Shown here: positions 1 through 9,585 of the stretch, in pieces | How the letters are laid out: each line of letters begins with the position of its first letter | How positions within the stretch are numbered: position 1 is the first letter of the stretch | Origin: Neorhodopirellula lusitana | GTDB taxonomy: Bacteria; Planctomycetota; Planctomycetia; Pirellulales; Pirellulaceae | Assembly (NCBI RefSeq): GCF_900182915.1 | Contig: NZ_FXUG01000003.1 | Coordinates: forward strand, 372,001-436,000 | Length of the DNA stretch: 64,000 bases | Direction of reading: 5' to 3' | Position numbers and translations under genes: made by a program | The notes under the pieces: generated by a model | The model's database searches: none | The model's input: the letters and a program-made list of their open reading frames with translations, nothing else | Told to the model about the DNA's origin: nothing

Positions 1-3000
1 TCGATCAACTCAAAGACCCTCGCTTCGTCAGTGATTTTGAGGAACTGTATCGGTTCTACAAAGGAACCACCTTCTTGCGGTTCTTCGTATCCGGCCCCAA
101 TCTACACATGGTCTTCCAAGTCGGCCGGACCTCGCGCGACATCAAGTCATTCAAGTGGCGAATGACTGATGGAACGATGCAGTACATTGACAACCGCAGC
201 GACCACGAAGTCAAACGACCGCCCCAACACGCGTTCGCATGGGAACGTGCCACACGCGACATGCACCGTTACGGGGAACACCCGCACATCTCGATCGAAG
301 ACAAAGTCTTTGTCGAAACGGTGGGTGGCGACCTGACCGTGAAAGTCGAAAACAACACCAGCAGCGGCGAAGGCATTTATGCCGAACCCGTCGACAACCC
401 TGACCAAAAACTCGACGACGCGGAAACCTACTACGCCATCGTCGGCAACCTAGTCCTCCTGAAGATCAAACCCTATCAAGAGGAAGCGTTTCGCTACATC
501 GTCTTCTCCGGCAAGATCAACCAAGCCGTTCGACTCGACGAAATGCAGCACGCCTGTGTGATGTTGCCTGGTGACCAAGGGCTCATCTTCCCCGGCGGCT
601 ACTACTTGCAATCCGGTGAGTTCAAACGATTTGATCACGGCTTGTCGGACATGCGTTTCGAACGCACCATCACCTCGCCCAACGGAGAAGACTACCTCTA
701 CCTGTTTAGCAATATTGAGAACGGTACCTACATCCAACTCCGGTACAACCAGATTCGCCAAAGCGTCGACACACCCCTGGTATGCCACGGCCAAACTTTC
801 TTTGAAGCTGGCGAGATGGTGTGCTTCAAATCTCAAGAAGCACCTCAAAAACACCACGCCATCCAAATTTGGCAAACACCATTCACCGGCGACAATCACC
901 TGCCGGAAAACCAAACCGATTCGCTGCTCTTCAAAATTGGCAACAAGGATCTCGTTCGCGGGATGGCGGAGTGCACCGAGATCCTACAACTGATCGAAAA
1001 GGACGATAGCTACGACGGACTCTACAACGATTTAGCTAAGAAAACGGGCGATGTCCTAGATAGCTATTTCTGGATCAACAACGACGAAACACATCGACTC
1101 GACGAACCACTTAGTGGCATCAAGCAGGCCGCAGCTGCCGCGATTGACGAGTTCGAAAAGGTCGTTCGCGTACGACAATCGACCACCAAGCAAACCGATC
1201 AAGTACGCTCTGCGATTGAAACCACGCTGAAACAAATCGAACGAGCACGCTTCGAATCGATTGATGATTTCGTATCGTCACTGACTGAACTTCGACAACA
1301 TCGCGGACACGCAATCACGCTGCGAGACCTGAAGCTTGTTGACGAAAGCCTTGTCGACCAACTGGAACAACGCGTCCAAGAAAATGCCGAACGCCTGAGT
1401 CGCCGGTGCGTGGATTTCCTGCTCGAGCCAAACTCATTGGCACCCTACCAACAACGAATCGAAACCGCCGAATCGGAAGTCAAAGAAGTTCAAACCGTAG
1501 CGATCGCCAACGATCTAAGCGAGCAAATCGATTCCGCCGCTGCCGACCTGGAAATGCTGACTGAAACCGTCAGCAACCTACAGATCGACGACGCGACCCA
1601 GCGAACACAGATCATCGACTCGATCGGTAACGTGTTCGCGTCGGTGAACCGAGTCCGCAGTGCACTGAAGAACCGCCGGCGTGATCTTGTCGGATCCGAA
1701 GGCCGAGCCGAGTTCGCCTCTCAAATGAAGCTGCTCGAACAGACCACATCCGGCTACCTGGACGTTTGCGACACGCCCAGTCGCTGCGACGAGTACCTCA
1801 CCAAAGTCATGGTGCAACTGGAAGAACTCGAAGGCCGCTTTGCTGAGTTTGACGAGTTCATCGAAACGCTCGGCGAACGACGTGAAGAAGTCTACACCGC
1901 GTTTGAATCACGCAAGGTTTCTCTGGTCGAAAAACGGAATCGTCGGGCGGAGTCACTTGCTTCGGCCGCCGACCGCATTTTGAAAGGGATTAATTCGCGG
2001 GTCACCGCAATGGAATCCACCGACGCGATCGCCGCGTACTTTGCAGGCGACTTGATGGTTGCGAAGTTACGTGACTTGATCCAGCAACTCGACGAACTCG
2101 GTGACGCCGTACGCGTCGGCGACTTGCAAGGTCGCATGAAGGTGATCCGCGAAGACGCGATGCGTGGTCTCAAGGATCGCCAAGACCTATACGAAGACGG
2201 CGGTGATATTATCCGCTTGGGTGAACGCCGATTCGCCGTCAACACTCAACCCCTGGACCTCACTACCGTCCTTCGAGGTGGTGAACTTTGCCTGCATTTG
2301 ACCGGCACCCAGTTCTTTGAGCCCATGCACGAACCCCGACTCGATGATGCCCGGGACCTTTGGGACCAACCCTTAGTCAGCGAAAACCGAGTCGTGTACC
2401 GGGCCGAATTCCTGGCCATGGATCTGTTTGCACAAGCCAGTGCCACGTCAAGCGAACCCGACGCCGCCTGGGTTGCCCAAAAAATGGCTGGGCGATTCGA
2501 CGAAGGCTATGCCAAAGGTGTTCACGATATCGACGCAACCATGATCCTCCATGCGTTGCTCGAAATGGAAACTCATCTCGGCCTGCTTCGCTACGAACCG
2601 TCACTCCGCGCCGCAAGTCTACTCTGGTTCCAACAACTGCTTAGCGATCCAACACGACTTGCAATGCAACAATGGATTGAAGGATTCGCAAAACTGGCCC
2701 GCGCGTTACCGGACGCGAAGCCAGCCATGGAATTCCGCGCACGTTTGGCTGAACTCGCCGAAGCTGATTCAGCGACCTGGTCGCCTCTCTTCAGCGAAGA
2801 TGTCAGTCCCACCCGAGTCGCTGAATACCTATTCGACGAACTCATCTCGCCATCCCCACAACCAATCGTCAGCGGTCCCGCACAAGATCTACTGAAAGAG
2901 TTGGAACAATCTCTGCCTCAGTCCGACCGAACTAAATGGCTGAACACGGGCATCAACGACAACGCTCACGACGCCGTGCAATGCTTCGTGCTGGCGCGCA

Positions 3001-5045
3001 ACTGGGCCGATGCGTTTCTAGCGAAGCGTGGTCGTGGGCAATCCGCTTCCGAAATTGATCCACCAACCGGATACCGCGATGAACTCGCCTGGCTGATCCT
3101 GCAATCCGTAACCGGTCAATCCAGTTCCGCAACCAAGAAATCGAGCACTCGCAAATCGACCTCAACGTCCCGCGAAAACTCACCGGTAGCCGCTGGCGAC
3201 AAAACTCCAGCACCAGCCGATGCTTCCACCTCCGTTGCCACCCAAATCAGCGGACTGCTTGGCAGCCACGAACGAATTCAAGACGGCCAATTGACCGTGC
3301 ACTATCACGAATTCAGCAAGCGACTCAGGCACTATACCAACCAAGTCGTTCCGCGTTTTCGGGATTTGCATACCGCAAAATCAGAGATCATTGATCAGTC
3401 GCGACAAGAGATGCGGCTCGATGAGTTCAAACCGAAAGTCCTTTCAAGCTTTGTCCGCAACCAACTTCTCGACGAGGTCTATCTGCCCATCATTGGTGAC
3501 AATCTCGCCAAGCAAATGGGCACCGCGGGCGAAGACAAACGCACCGATCGAATGGGACTGCTATTGCTGATTTCGCCACCCGGCTACGGCAAAACTACAC
3601 TGATGGAATACATCGCCAACCGACTCGGTTTGGTATTCATGAAAATCAATGGTCCCGCGATTGGCCATGGCGTCACTTCATTGGACCCAGCGGAAGCCCC
3701 CAACGCCGCCGCCAAAGAAGAAGTCGAACGGCTGAACTTGGCCCTAGAAATGGGCGACAACGTGATGCTTTACCTCGACGATATCCAGCACACGCACCCT
3801 GAATTGCTACAAAAGTTCATCTCCCTTTGCGACGCAACTCGAAAGATCGAAGGCGTCCGCAATGGAAAAACTCGGACCTACGATTTGCGTGGTCGTCGGG
3901 TAGCCGTCGTCATGGCGGGGAACCCCTACACCGAAAGCGGTGATCGATTCCAAATCCCCGACATGCTCTCCAACCGCGCCGATGTCTACAACCTCGGCGA
4001 AATCATTGGCGACAAAGCCGACGCATTCGAGATGAGCTATCTGGAAAACTGCCTGACCAGCAACTCAACACTCGCGCCGCTGGCCTCATCCCCTCCTCAA
4101 GACGCAAGACAAATCTTACTCGCCGCCCAACGAGACTCACTCGAAGGCCTCGACCTGGAAAGCAACTTGCCCCTCGATCAAGTCCGGGACATGTTCGAAG
4201 TCGCACGGAAGCTATTGCGTGTTCGTGACGTTGTCTTGCGAGTCAACCGATCCTATATCCGCAGTGCCGCCCAAGCCGACGCGTATCGCACCGAACCCCC
4301 GTTCAAGTTGCAAGGCAGTTACCGGAACATGAACCGGATTGCCGAACGCGTCGCTCCCGTGATGAACGATGCCGAACTGCAAACACTGATCATCAGCAAC
4401 TACGAACAAGATGCCCAAACATTGACAACCGACAACGAAGCCAACGTGCTGAAGTTCAAGGAGTTGATGGGAATCTTGACCTCGGAAGAAACTCAACGCT
4501 GGGAAGCGATCAAGTACGCGTATGTTGAAAACGTGCGGATGGCGGGCATGGACAGCGATGATCAAGTCGGGCAAGTCATGAAACAACTCGCATCCATGCG
4601 AGACGGCCTGGAGTCGATCCGCCAAGTCATCGCCAAAGCGATCGCCATGGAAGACCATTCAGTCGAAGAAAAGATGGACGCTCGTGTCGACTCACTGCGA
4701 CAAACGTTGTTAGCGATGGGAGAATCCGTCGCTCGCCAAATGCAGACAACCGGCAATCGAATCGAGGACCTCACCAAGCAACAGGCCATCACGCCACCCG
4801 AACAAAAGGTACTCGTTCAGCACAAAGTACCGCGTGTGATGGCCGAGCTGATCAAGGGTCAATTCCATCTGATGCAAGAATGGATGCGACCGCTCTTAAC
4901 GGAATCGATCGACAACGGACGCGACATCGATCGCCTACTTAAACAACTCGATCAGATGATGCAGACATACCAACAAGTCGAATCGGTGCTCGAGCCCGAC
5001 GCCTCGGAAAGCGCAGAGACAGTCAAAAAGCCGCCCGCTGAATAG
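1..5045 (+). CDS. AAA-type 'DNA repair ATPase', N-terminus outside window
   Basis: The frame is already open at base 3 with no stop before it, so the gene starts upstream; at least 1,680 residues are present. The N-terminal two thirds is mostly beta/unknown followed by long charged helical stretches (about 1150-2100) that look like coiled coil. A P-loop PPGYGKT lies at 3576-3596, a Walker B MLYLDD near 3766-3783 and a sensor-1-like VVMAGNPYTESG near 3909. This architecture matches the large proteins annotated 'DNA repair ATPase' (I believe the DUF3686 family) in planctomycetes, cyanobacteria and actinomycetes; the repair role is an annotation tradition, not something seen here. A Ser/Thr/Ala-rich linker (about 3120-3240) precedes the ATPase domain, and a helical region follows it. 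It is followed by a 545-base gap before the BMC operon and is probably not part of it. Confidence 0.75.
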   Translation, partial: DQLKDPRFVSDFEELYRFYKGTTFLRFFVSGPNLHMVFQVGRTSRDIKSFKWRMTDGTMQYIDNRSDHEVKRPPQHAFAWERATRDMHRYGEHPHISIEDKVFVETVGGDLTVKVENNTSSGEGIYAEPVDNPDQKLDDAETYYAIVGNLVLLKIKPYQEEAFRYIVFSGKINQAVRLDEMQHACVMLPGDQGLIFPGGYYLQSGEFKRFDHGLSDMRFERTITSPNGEDYLYLFSNIENGTYIQLRYNQIRQSVDTPLVCHGQTFFEAGEMVCFKSQEAPQKHHAIQIWQTPFTGDNHLPENQTDSLLFKIGNKDLVRGMAECTEILQLIEKDDSYDGLYNDLAKKTGDVLDSYFWINNDETHRLDEPLSGIKQAAAAAIDEFEKVVRVRQSTTKQTDQVRSAIETTLKQIERARFESIDDFVSSLTELRQHRGHAITLRDLKLVDESLVDQLEQRVQENAERLSRRCVDFLLEPNSLAPYQQRIETAESEVKEVQTVAIANDLSEQIDSAAADLEMLTETVSNLQIDDATQRTQIIDSIGNVFASVNRVRSALKNRRRDLVGSEGRAEFASQMKLLEQTTSGYLDVCDTPSRCDEYLTKVMVQLEELEGRFAEFDEFIETLGERREEVYTAFESRKVSLVEKRNRRAESLASAADRILKGINSRVTAMESTDAIAAYFAGDLMVAKLRDLIQQLDELGDAVRVGDLQGRMKVIREDAMRGLKDRQDLYEDGGDIIRLGERRFAVNTQPLDLTTVLRGGELCLHLTGTQFFEPMHEPRLDDARDLWDQPLVSENRVVYRAEFLAMDLFAQASATSSEPDAAWVAQKMAGRFDEGYAKGVHDIDATMILHALLEMETHLGLLRYEPSLRAASLLWFQQLLSDPTRLAMQQWIEGFAKLARALPDAKPAMEFRARLAELAEADSATWSPLFSEDVSPTRVAEYLFDELISPSPQPIVSGPAQDLLKELEQSLPQSDRTKWLNTGINDNAHDAVQCFVLARNWADAFLAKRGRGQSASEIDPPTGYRDELAWLILQSVTGQSSSATKKSSTRKSTSTSRENSPVAAGDKTPAPADASTSVATQISGLLGSHERIQDGQLTVHYHEFSKRLRHYTNQVVPRFRDLHTAKSEIIDQSRQEMRLDEFKPKVLSSFVRNQLLDEVYLPIIGDNLAKQMGTAGEDKRTDRMGLLLLISPPGYGKTTLMEYIANRLGLVFMKINGPAIGHGVTSLDPAEAPNAAAKEEVERLNLALEMGDNVMLYLDDIQHTHPELLQKFISLCDATRKIEGVRNGKTRTYDLRGRRVAVVMAGNPYTESGDRFQIPDMLSNRADVYNLGEIIGDKADAFEMSYLENCLTSNSTLAPLASSPPQDARQILLAAQRDSLEGLDLESNLPLDQVRDMFEVARKLLRVRDVVLRVNRSYIRSAAQADAYRTEPPFKLQGSYRNMNRIAERVAPVMNDAELQTLIISNYEQDAQTLTTDNEANVLKFKELMGILTSEETQRWEAIKYAYVENVRMAGMDSDDQVGQVMKQLASMRDGLESIRQVIAKAIAMEDHSVEEKMDARVDSLRQTLLAMGESVARQMQTTGNRIEDLTKQQAITPPEQKVLVQHKVPRVMAELIKGQFHLMQEWMRPLLTESIDNGRDIDRLLKQLDQMMQTYQQVESVLEPDASESAETVKKPPAE

Positions 5046-5590
5046 GTTCATCTGAATCAGCCCGCTCAATATGCCCCGCCCAATCAAGCTCGTCCAATAG
5101 GCTCGCCGGGTCGCATCGCAGACCATGTGACGGCCAAGCAGTTTTCAATCGTTTACGTTTCGGGCTGCCGAGTACTTCCCCAAAAGTCCCTCCGCGGGGA
5201 CAAGGATTTCTACCGAAGTCCACGACAACAGGCTTTCCCCAAGTGAAAAAGCGTTTTGCGCCGCGGACTTGTTCTGCGGACCTCTTTGAAGAGCGCTGAA
5301 CTGGATTGCTCTGGAGCAATACCGGGCTGAAGACTGTGGAGTAGGCCGGCGAAGCTGCCCAACAGCCAAGCCTCGAGCAATCTAGGGTGCATATCCGGGC
5401 ATTCACCCATTCATGCAAACCGCCAGAAATCATTCAACATGGCGAAAGATATCTATCACGCAAACGTTCACACAAAACACACGAACGCCCTATTTTACGT
5501 AATCCGCGTTAAATAGGTTGCATTCTTCCTTTACTGAGAGAATACTACCATCACCTGAAAGAAACCCTCCTCCCCACGAGAGTTGTCTCC
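5046..5590. other. Intergenic region upstream of the BMC operon
   Basis: No convincing gene is seen; the minus-strand open frames here lack recognisable features. The left part is GC-rich with small hairpins, for example a 7-bp perfect stem ATTGCTC/GAGCAAT near 5307-5322. The right part (about 5440-5560) becomes AT-rich and holds the palindrome listed separately, which is what a regulated promoter region for the downstream operon would look like. No clear -35/-10 pair could be assigned. Confidence 0.6.
5489..5517. promoter_or_regulatory. Palindrome upstream of deoR-type gene, candidate operator
   Basis: CCTATTT (5489-5495) and AAATAGG (5511-5517) are perfect inverted arms; extended inward to 11 bp (CCTATTTTACG / CGTTAAATAGG) there is one mismatch around a 7-base centre. 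It lies about 75 bases before the DeoR-family start, in an AT-rich stretch. Autoregulation by the DeoR-family protein at such sites is common in this family; binding here is inference. Confidence 0.45.
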
Positions 5591-6412
5591 TTGTCCACTG
5601 ACGCCCGACGCGAAAAACTTCGCGAGCATGTCCAAAGCTCTGGATTTGCTGCATTGGGTGAGCTCGTGTCCACACTTGGCGTCAGTGAATCGACCGTTCG
5701 ACGCGACCTGGAAATCCTGGAAGACGCTGGACTCGCTCGGCGGACGCACGGCGGCGTCTATTGGACTGGACAAACAGACACGCTTGGCGTGTTCCGGTCT
5801 CGCAAAGATGACGCTTGGCCGCGCAAACAAGCGATTGGGCGTCTTGCCGACACTCTGGTCGATGACGGCGACACGATTCTGCTGGATGGCGGCAGTACGG
5901 TTTACGAACTCGCCCGTCAAATCGTGCATCGTCGGCTTCAGGTGGTAACCAATTCACTACCCGTGGCGCACCTTCTATCAACCAGCGATTCAATCGATCT
6001 GGTGATGATCGGCGGCTGCGTTCGCGGCCGCACCTCAGTCACCATTGGTCCGATGGCGGATTCTCAATTGGCTGGCGTCAACGTGGCCAAGACCTTTCTT
6101 TCAGTCGCTGGGATCACCGAACGCGGCTTTTTCAACAGCGACATGATGCTGGTTGAAAGCGAAAAGGCAATGATCGCGGCAGCCGATCAAACCATCGTGC
6201 TAGCCGATCACACCAAGTTCGGAAAAGTCAGCTTGTCCCAGATCTGCGGATTGCAGGATGTGAATCGAGTGGTAACTGACGATGGCCTCGATTCTCAATG
6301 GAAACCCTGGTTGGAATCGTCAGGGGTCGAACTACTCTTGGCCTCGACGGACGTCTCCAGCACCCCACCCTCTACTTCTATATCTGAACTCAATTCGGCT
6401 TCTTCAACATGA
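5591..6412 (+). CDS. DeoR-family transcriptional regulator of the BMC operon
   Basis: A 273-residue protein with an N-terminal winged helix-turn-helix ([19 protein letters not shown], about residues 29-47) followed by a DeoRC sensor domain with the sugar-phosphate-isomerase-like motifs [20 protein letters not shown] and a C-terminal ADHTKFGK. DeoR proteins usually repress carbohydrate operons and release DNA when a phosphorylated sugar binds. The start is TTG at 5591; no ATG gives the complete HTH. The stop overlaps the PduL start (ATGA at 6409-6412), so the regulator is translationally coupled to the first BMC enzyme. By position it matches the regulator that heads planctomycete BMC loci described for fucose/rhamnose degradation; the ligand is therefore probably fuculose- or rhamnulose-1-phosphate, which is inference. 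A C-terminal Ser/Thr-rich tail of about 20 residues is of unknown use. Confidence 0.9.
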   Translation: MSTDARREKLREHVQSSGFAALGELVSTLGVSESTVRRDLEILEDAGLARRTHGGVYWTGQTDTLGVFRSRKDDAWPRKQAIGRLADTLVDDGDTILLDGGSTVYELARQIVHRRLQVVTNSLPVAHLLSTSDSIDLVMIGGCVRGRTSVTIGPMADSQLAGVNVAKTFLSVAGITERGFFNSDMMLVESEKAMIAAADQTIVLADHTKFGKVSLSQICGLQDVNRVVTDDGLDSQWKPWLESSGVELLLASTDVSSTPPSTSISELNSASST

Positions 6413-7146
6413 GTGTGACTGTCGACCGGTCTCAAATTGAAAACCTCGTTCGCCAGGCAATTCGCCAAGCGGACGCTGCATCATCCAATGGTTCCATGGC
6501 ACCGCAAAGTTCCTCGGTTGCGCCGCTGGGATGGGTTGATGGCAAACCCAATCTGCGTGTCAGCATCTCCGCTCGGCACTGCCACTTAACGGACGAGCAT
6601 GTCGAAATCTTGTTTGGTGCCGGCAGCGTTCTGGAACCTGACAAGGACCTGTATCAAGACGGCTTTTACGCAGCCAAGCAAACCGTGATGGTGGTTGGCC
6701 CGCGAAAGCGAATGCTCCCTAACGTTCGCGTCTTAGGCCCGACTCGCCCATTCAGCCAATTGGAACTCGCGTTCACCGATTCGATTTCTTTAGGAATCGA
6801 CGCCCCGGTTCGCCATAGCGGCAAAATCGAAGGCACGCCCGGTTGCGTGCTGGTCGGACCTGCTGGCAGCGTGCAATTGGATCAAGGTGTGATTCGCGCC
6901 GCTCGTCACGTTCACATGAACGATCACGATGCAAATTTCTATGGCGTCGCCAATGGCGACATGATGCAACTCGTTGTCAAAAGCAACGACTGCAGTATCA
7001 CGTTCGATGACGTATTGGTTCGTGCCGACAAGGCCGCCAAATTGGAAGTTCACATCGATACCGACGAAGGCAACGCGTGCAACTTGGACGCTGCTTCGGA
7101 AGTACTTCTACAAAAAATGCCCGACGCTTGTGCGTGCGGTCACTGA
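6409..7146 (+). CDS. pduL: PduL-type phosphotransacylase (BMC cargo)
   Basis: Converts acyl-CoA plus phosphate to acyl-phosphate plus CoA inside the microcompartment, recycling CoA for the aldehyde dehydrogenase. The 245 residues show the PduL double barrel: metal-binding ARHCHL (His57, His59) and the second repeat ARHVHM (His167, His169), plus conserved [11 protein letters not shown] and [10 protein letters not shown]. The first 21 residues form an amphipathic helix ([14 protein letters not shown]) followed by a Ser/Pro-rich linker, the usual form of an encapsulation peptide. The product feeds the acetate kinase encoded downstream, giving ATP. PduL is the phosphotransacylase typical of BMCs and is unrelated to housekeeping Pta. 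The C-terminus CACGH adds extra Cys/His of unknown relevance. The ATG overlaps the upstream stop. Confidence 0.93.
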   Translation: MSVTVDRSQIENLVRQAIRQADAASSNGSMAPQSSSVAPLGWVDGKPNLRVSISARHCHLTDEHVEILFGAGSVLEPDKDLYQDGFYAAKQTVMVVGPRKRMLPNVRVLGPTRPFSQLELAFTDSISLGIDAPVRHSGKIEGTPGCVLVGPAGSVQLDQGVIRAARHVHMNDHDANFYGVANGDMMQLVVKSNDCSITFDDVLVRADKAAKLEVHIDTDEGNACNLDAASEVLLQKMPDACACGH

Positions 7147-7199
7147 TCTCTGTTTCTCCTCTCTCCTGTTAGTTCTGTTTAAGAAAGGCATCCAATTCG

Positions 7200-7499
7200 A
7201 TGGCAAAAATTAATGAAGCGCTCGGCATGATCGAGACCAAAGGCTTTGTCGCCATGGTCGAGGCATCCGACGCAATGATGAAAGCCGCCAATGTCCAGTT
7301 CCTTGGTTGGGACAAAGTCGGTGCGGGTCTCGCAGCCGTCTTCGTCACTGGCGACGTTGCTGCTGTGAAAGCTGCCACCGACGCCGGAGCCGCTGCAGCG
7401 GGTCGTATCGGTGAAGTCGTTAGCGTGCAAGTCATTCCACGCCCACACGGCGACCTGGAAAAGATTCTCAAGCTGCCTGCCGCACCAGCCAAAAAGTAA
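7200..7499 (+). CDS. BMC-H hexameric shell protein 1
   Basis: A 99-residue single Pfam00936-type BMC domain: start [23 protein letters not shown], then the pore-loop region WDKVGAGL and [13 protein letters not shown], and IPRPHGDLE at the end. Such proteins assemble as hexamers that tile the shell facets, with a central pore for substrates. It has a good ribosome site (AAGAAAGG near 7181-7188) about 12 bases before the ATG. It differs from the second BMC-H in the pore loop (VGAG versus LGGG) and by a short Ala/Pro/Lys C-terminal tail. From memory of the described Planctopirus limnophila locus, this pair corresponds to PvmD/PvmE; the exact assignment was not verified. Confidence 0.95.
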   Translation: MAKINEALGMIETKGFVAMVEASDAMMKAANVQFLGWDKVGAGLAAVFVTGDVAAVKAATDAGAAAAGRIGEVVSVQVIPRPHGDLEKILKLPAAPAKK

Positions 7500-7507
7500 T
7501 CGAAGCC

Positions 7508-7601
7508 GGAAAGCTATTAGCGATTGGCTTTTAGCTTCCAAACCCTCCACCTCCCATACCCACAGCGAATTGCTAAACGCTAACTGCTAAGAGCTAAAAT
7601 T
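7508..7601. repeat. GCTAANN heptamer array with inverted partner
   Basis: The gap between the two BMC-H genes. At 7572-7599 there are four tandem units of pattern GCTAANN with variable NN (ac, ct, ga, then aa). At 7512-7537 the reverse pattern NNTTAGC occurs (TTAGC, TTGGC, TTAGC), so the two halves could pair as an imperfect hairpin of about 25 bp. A small separate hairpin GGAAAGCTA/TAGCTTCC sits at 7508-7539. The array ends 2 bases before the ATG of BMC-H 2 and replaces a normal Shine-Dalgarno. The same array occurs before the dehydrogenase gene at 13379. Confidence 0.75.
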
Positions 7602-7871
7602 ATGAACGAAGCAATCGGATTGATTGAAACCAAGGGCTTGTTGCCTCTCGTCGAAGCCACCGACGCGATGGCCAAGGCTGCCAACGTCCAAATCGTCAAG
7701 CGTGTCGACCTCGGTGGTGGCTTGTGCACAACCGTCGTTAGCGGTGACGTGGGCAGCGTTCGCGCCGCCGTCGAAGCCGGTGCCGCCGCCGCCGCAACAG
7801 CAGGTGAATTGGTCAGCAGCCACATCATCCCTCGGCCTGCCGATGGATTGGTTGGCGCTTACTTTAACTAG
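7602..7871 (+). CDS. BMC-H hexameric shell protein 2
   Basis: An 89-residue BMC domain protein, a paralogue of the preceding gene ([12 protein letters not shown] versus MNEAIGLIETKG at the N-terminus). Pore-loop region RVDLGGGLCTTVVSGDVGSV; the small GGG pore is typical of hexameric shell proteins. It ends soon after the SSHIIPRP strand, with a short tail. Together with BMC-H 1 and three pentamers it makes a complete shell; no tandem-domain BMC-T protein is present in the locus, as known for planctomycete loci. No Shine-Dalgarno is visible because the upstream heptamer array abuts the ATG. Confidence 0.95.
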   Translation: MNEAIGLIETKGLLPLVEATDAMAKAANVQIVKRVDLGGGLCTTVVSGDVGSVRAAVEAGAAAAATAGELVSSHIIPRPADGLVGAYFN

Positions 7872-7921
7872 TCAGCACCCACCTTCACTCGCGTTTCCCC
7901 ATTCACTCACGGAAGATCTTC

Positions 7922-9139
7922 ATGCTCATTCTTGTTGCGAACTTAGGTTCAACTAGCTTCAAGTACAAACTGCTCGACGTCAGCGGTGACCTGCACGCTG
8001 CCGATATTCGCCCCGACGACCGCGTGCTTGCACGCGGTGCGGTCGAGCGAATCGGCGACGCTTCGGAAAGTCGTTGTGAAGTCACAATCGGTGACTACCA
8101 CAACGTCTACGAAATGCCTGTGCCAGATCACGGTATCGCCGTGCAATCGTGCTTGGATCAGTTGACCGACGCACAACATGGATGCCTGAAAGACGCATCG
8201 GAAGTATCCGCGATCGGTTTCAAAGCCGTTCACGGTGGTCGCAAGAGTGGAACTTTTTTGGTGGACGACGATGTGCTCGAAGCGATGGCAGAAATGAACG
8301 CCGCCGCTCCCGCTCACAACCCGCCGTACATCGCCGCGATGAAACTGTTGCGAGAGCGATTCCCGGACCTCCCGTTGGTCGCCGCCTTTGAAACTGAATT
8401 CCACGATTCGATCCCCGAGGCTCGCCGCGTTTACGCGACGCCGCCGAACTGGCGCGAAGAGTATCAGGTTCAAAAGTGGGGATTCCACGGTTCGAGCCAT
8501 CGCTTTATCGCTGAACGAACTGCCGAACTTCTGGGTCGGGATGACTTGCGAGTGATCTCGTGCCACCTGGGCGGAAGCAGTTCATTGACTGCCATTCAAA
8601 ACGGCAAGAGCGTGATGACCACCATGGGCATGACGCCGCAAACCGGTTTACCGCAAAACAATCGTGTCGGTGACTTCGATCCATTTGCGTTGCCCTTGTT
8701 GATCGAGCGGAGTGGGAAATCACTCGAAGTTTTGCTCGGTGAACTGGCCAGCGAAGGTGGCTTGAAGGGACTTAGCGATCGCAGTGGTGACCTCCGTGAC
8801 ATCGAAGCGGCCGCTGCCGAAGGTGACGCCAAGTCAGCCTTGGCATTGGACGTCTACGTTGAAGAAATTCGCCGTCACATGGGCGGAATGATCGTAGCCA
8901 TGGGTGGTGTCGACGTGATCGCCTTCACCGGTGGTATTGGCGAAAATAGCGACGTGGTTCGTCGAGCGATTTGTGCCAACCTGCAATCACTCGGCATTGT
9001 CTTGGACGAGAGCCGAAACGAAGGACATCGCACCGAAGGACCGTTGCATGTCGAATCCAGCCAGACGCAAATCTGGGTGGTACCAACCAATGAAGAATGG
9101 ATTGTCGCCAAACGAACCAAGCAAGCGATTGGCAACTAG
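7922..9139 (+). CDS. ackA: Acetate/propionate kinase family (acyl-phosphate to ATP)
   Basis: 405 residues with the ASKHA acetokinase motifs: VANLGSTSFKYKLLD at the N-terminus (canonical N-x-G-S-S-S-x-K), GFKAVHGG, KWGFHGSSHRF, CHLGGSSSL, TTMGMTPQTGLPQ, GDFDPFALP and FTGGIGENS. It transfers phosphate from acyl-phosphate to ADP. In this context the substrate would be the lactyl- or propionyl-phosphate made by PduL, making the pathway energy-yielding. The N-x-G-S-T-S in place of N-x-G-S-S-S is a mild variant. No encapsulation helix is obvious at either end, so it may act outside the shell. A GGAAG ribosome site precedes the ATG by a few bases. Confidence 0.92.
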   Translation: MLILVANLGSTSFKYKLLDVSGDLHAADIRPDDRVLARGAVERIGDASESRCEVTIGDYHNVYEMPVPDHGIAVQSCLDQLTDAQHGCLKDASEVSAIGFKAVHGGRKSGTFLVDDDVLEAMAEMNAAAPAHNPPYIAAMKLLRERFPDLPLVAAFETEFHDSIPEARRVYATPPNWREEYQVQKWGFHGSSHRFIAERTAELLGRDDLRVISCHLGGSSSLTAIQNGKSVMTTMGMTPQTGLPQNNRVGDFDPFALPLLIERSGKSLEVLLGELASEGGLKGLSDRSGDLRDIEAAAAEGDAKSALALDVYVEEIRRHMGGMIVAMGGVDVIAFTGGIGENSDVVRRAICANLQSLGIVLDESRNEGHRTEGPLHVESSQTQIWVVPTNEEWIVAKRTKQAIGN

Positions 9140-9196
9140 CGAGTTGTAGAAACTCTTGTCACGCACCTTTTCAAACCTTCACTTCCAACACCCATC

Positions 9197-9508
9197 ATGT
9201 TCTTAGCCCGCGTTACTGGATCGGTCGTCAGCACCCAAAAGGTGCCCGCGATGACTGGCCACAAGTTGCTGATCGTGGAGCCATACCGGCTCGACGCGGA
9301 TGCTCGTGATCGGCTGGTCACCACCGGCCGGACATTCATCACGGTCGACACGCTCGGTGCAGGTGAAGGAGATATGGTCTTGGTTTGCCAGGGAAGCTCA
9401 GCACGACTGACTCCCGAAACCAAGACTTTACCGATCGACGCGGTCATCATCGGCATTGTCGATAGCGTCCACGCCGAAAAGAAGTCGGTCTACTCCCGAA
9501 ACGACTAG
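9197..9508 (+). CDS. BMC-V pentameric shell protein 1 (EutN/CcmL family)
   Basis: 103 residues. MFLARVTGSVVSTQKVP, then GHKLLIVEPY, VDTLGAGEGDMVLVCQGSSAR and IDAVIIGIVDSV are the classical EutN/CcmL/PduN signature (VDxxGAGxGExVLxxxGSSAR). Such proteins form pentamers that cap the vertices of the icosahedral shell. It is the most canonical of the three BMC-V proteins in this locus; the other two have diverged. By order it would correspond to PvmH of the described planctomycete locus (from memory). Confidence 0.95.
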   Translation: MFLARVTGSVVSTQKVPAMTGHKLLIVEPYRLDADARDRLVTTGRTFITVDTLGAGEGDMVLVCQGSSARLTPETKTLPIDAVIIGIVDSVHAEKKSVYSRND

Positions 9509-9585
9509 GTATTGCAAGAGCAAACGGCGCAGCGCCGCTGGCTCCGTTCCCCACGGTTTACTGAACACAAATACTGATAACAACA

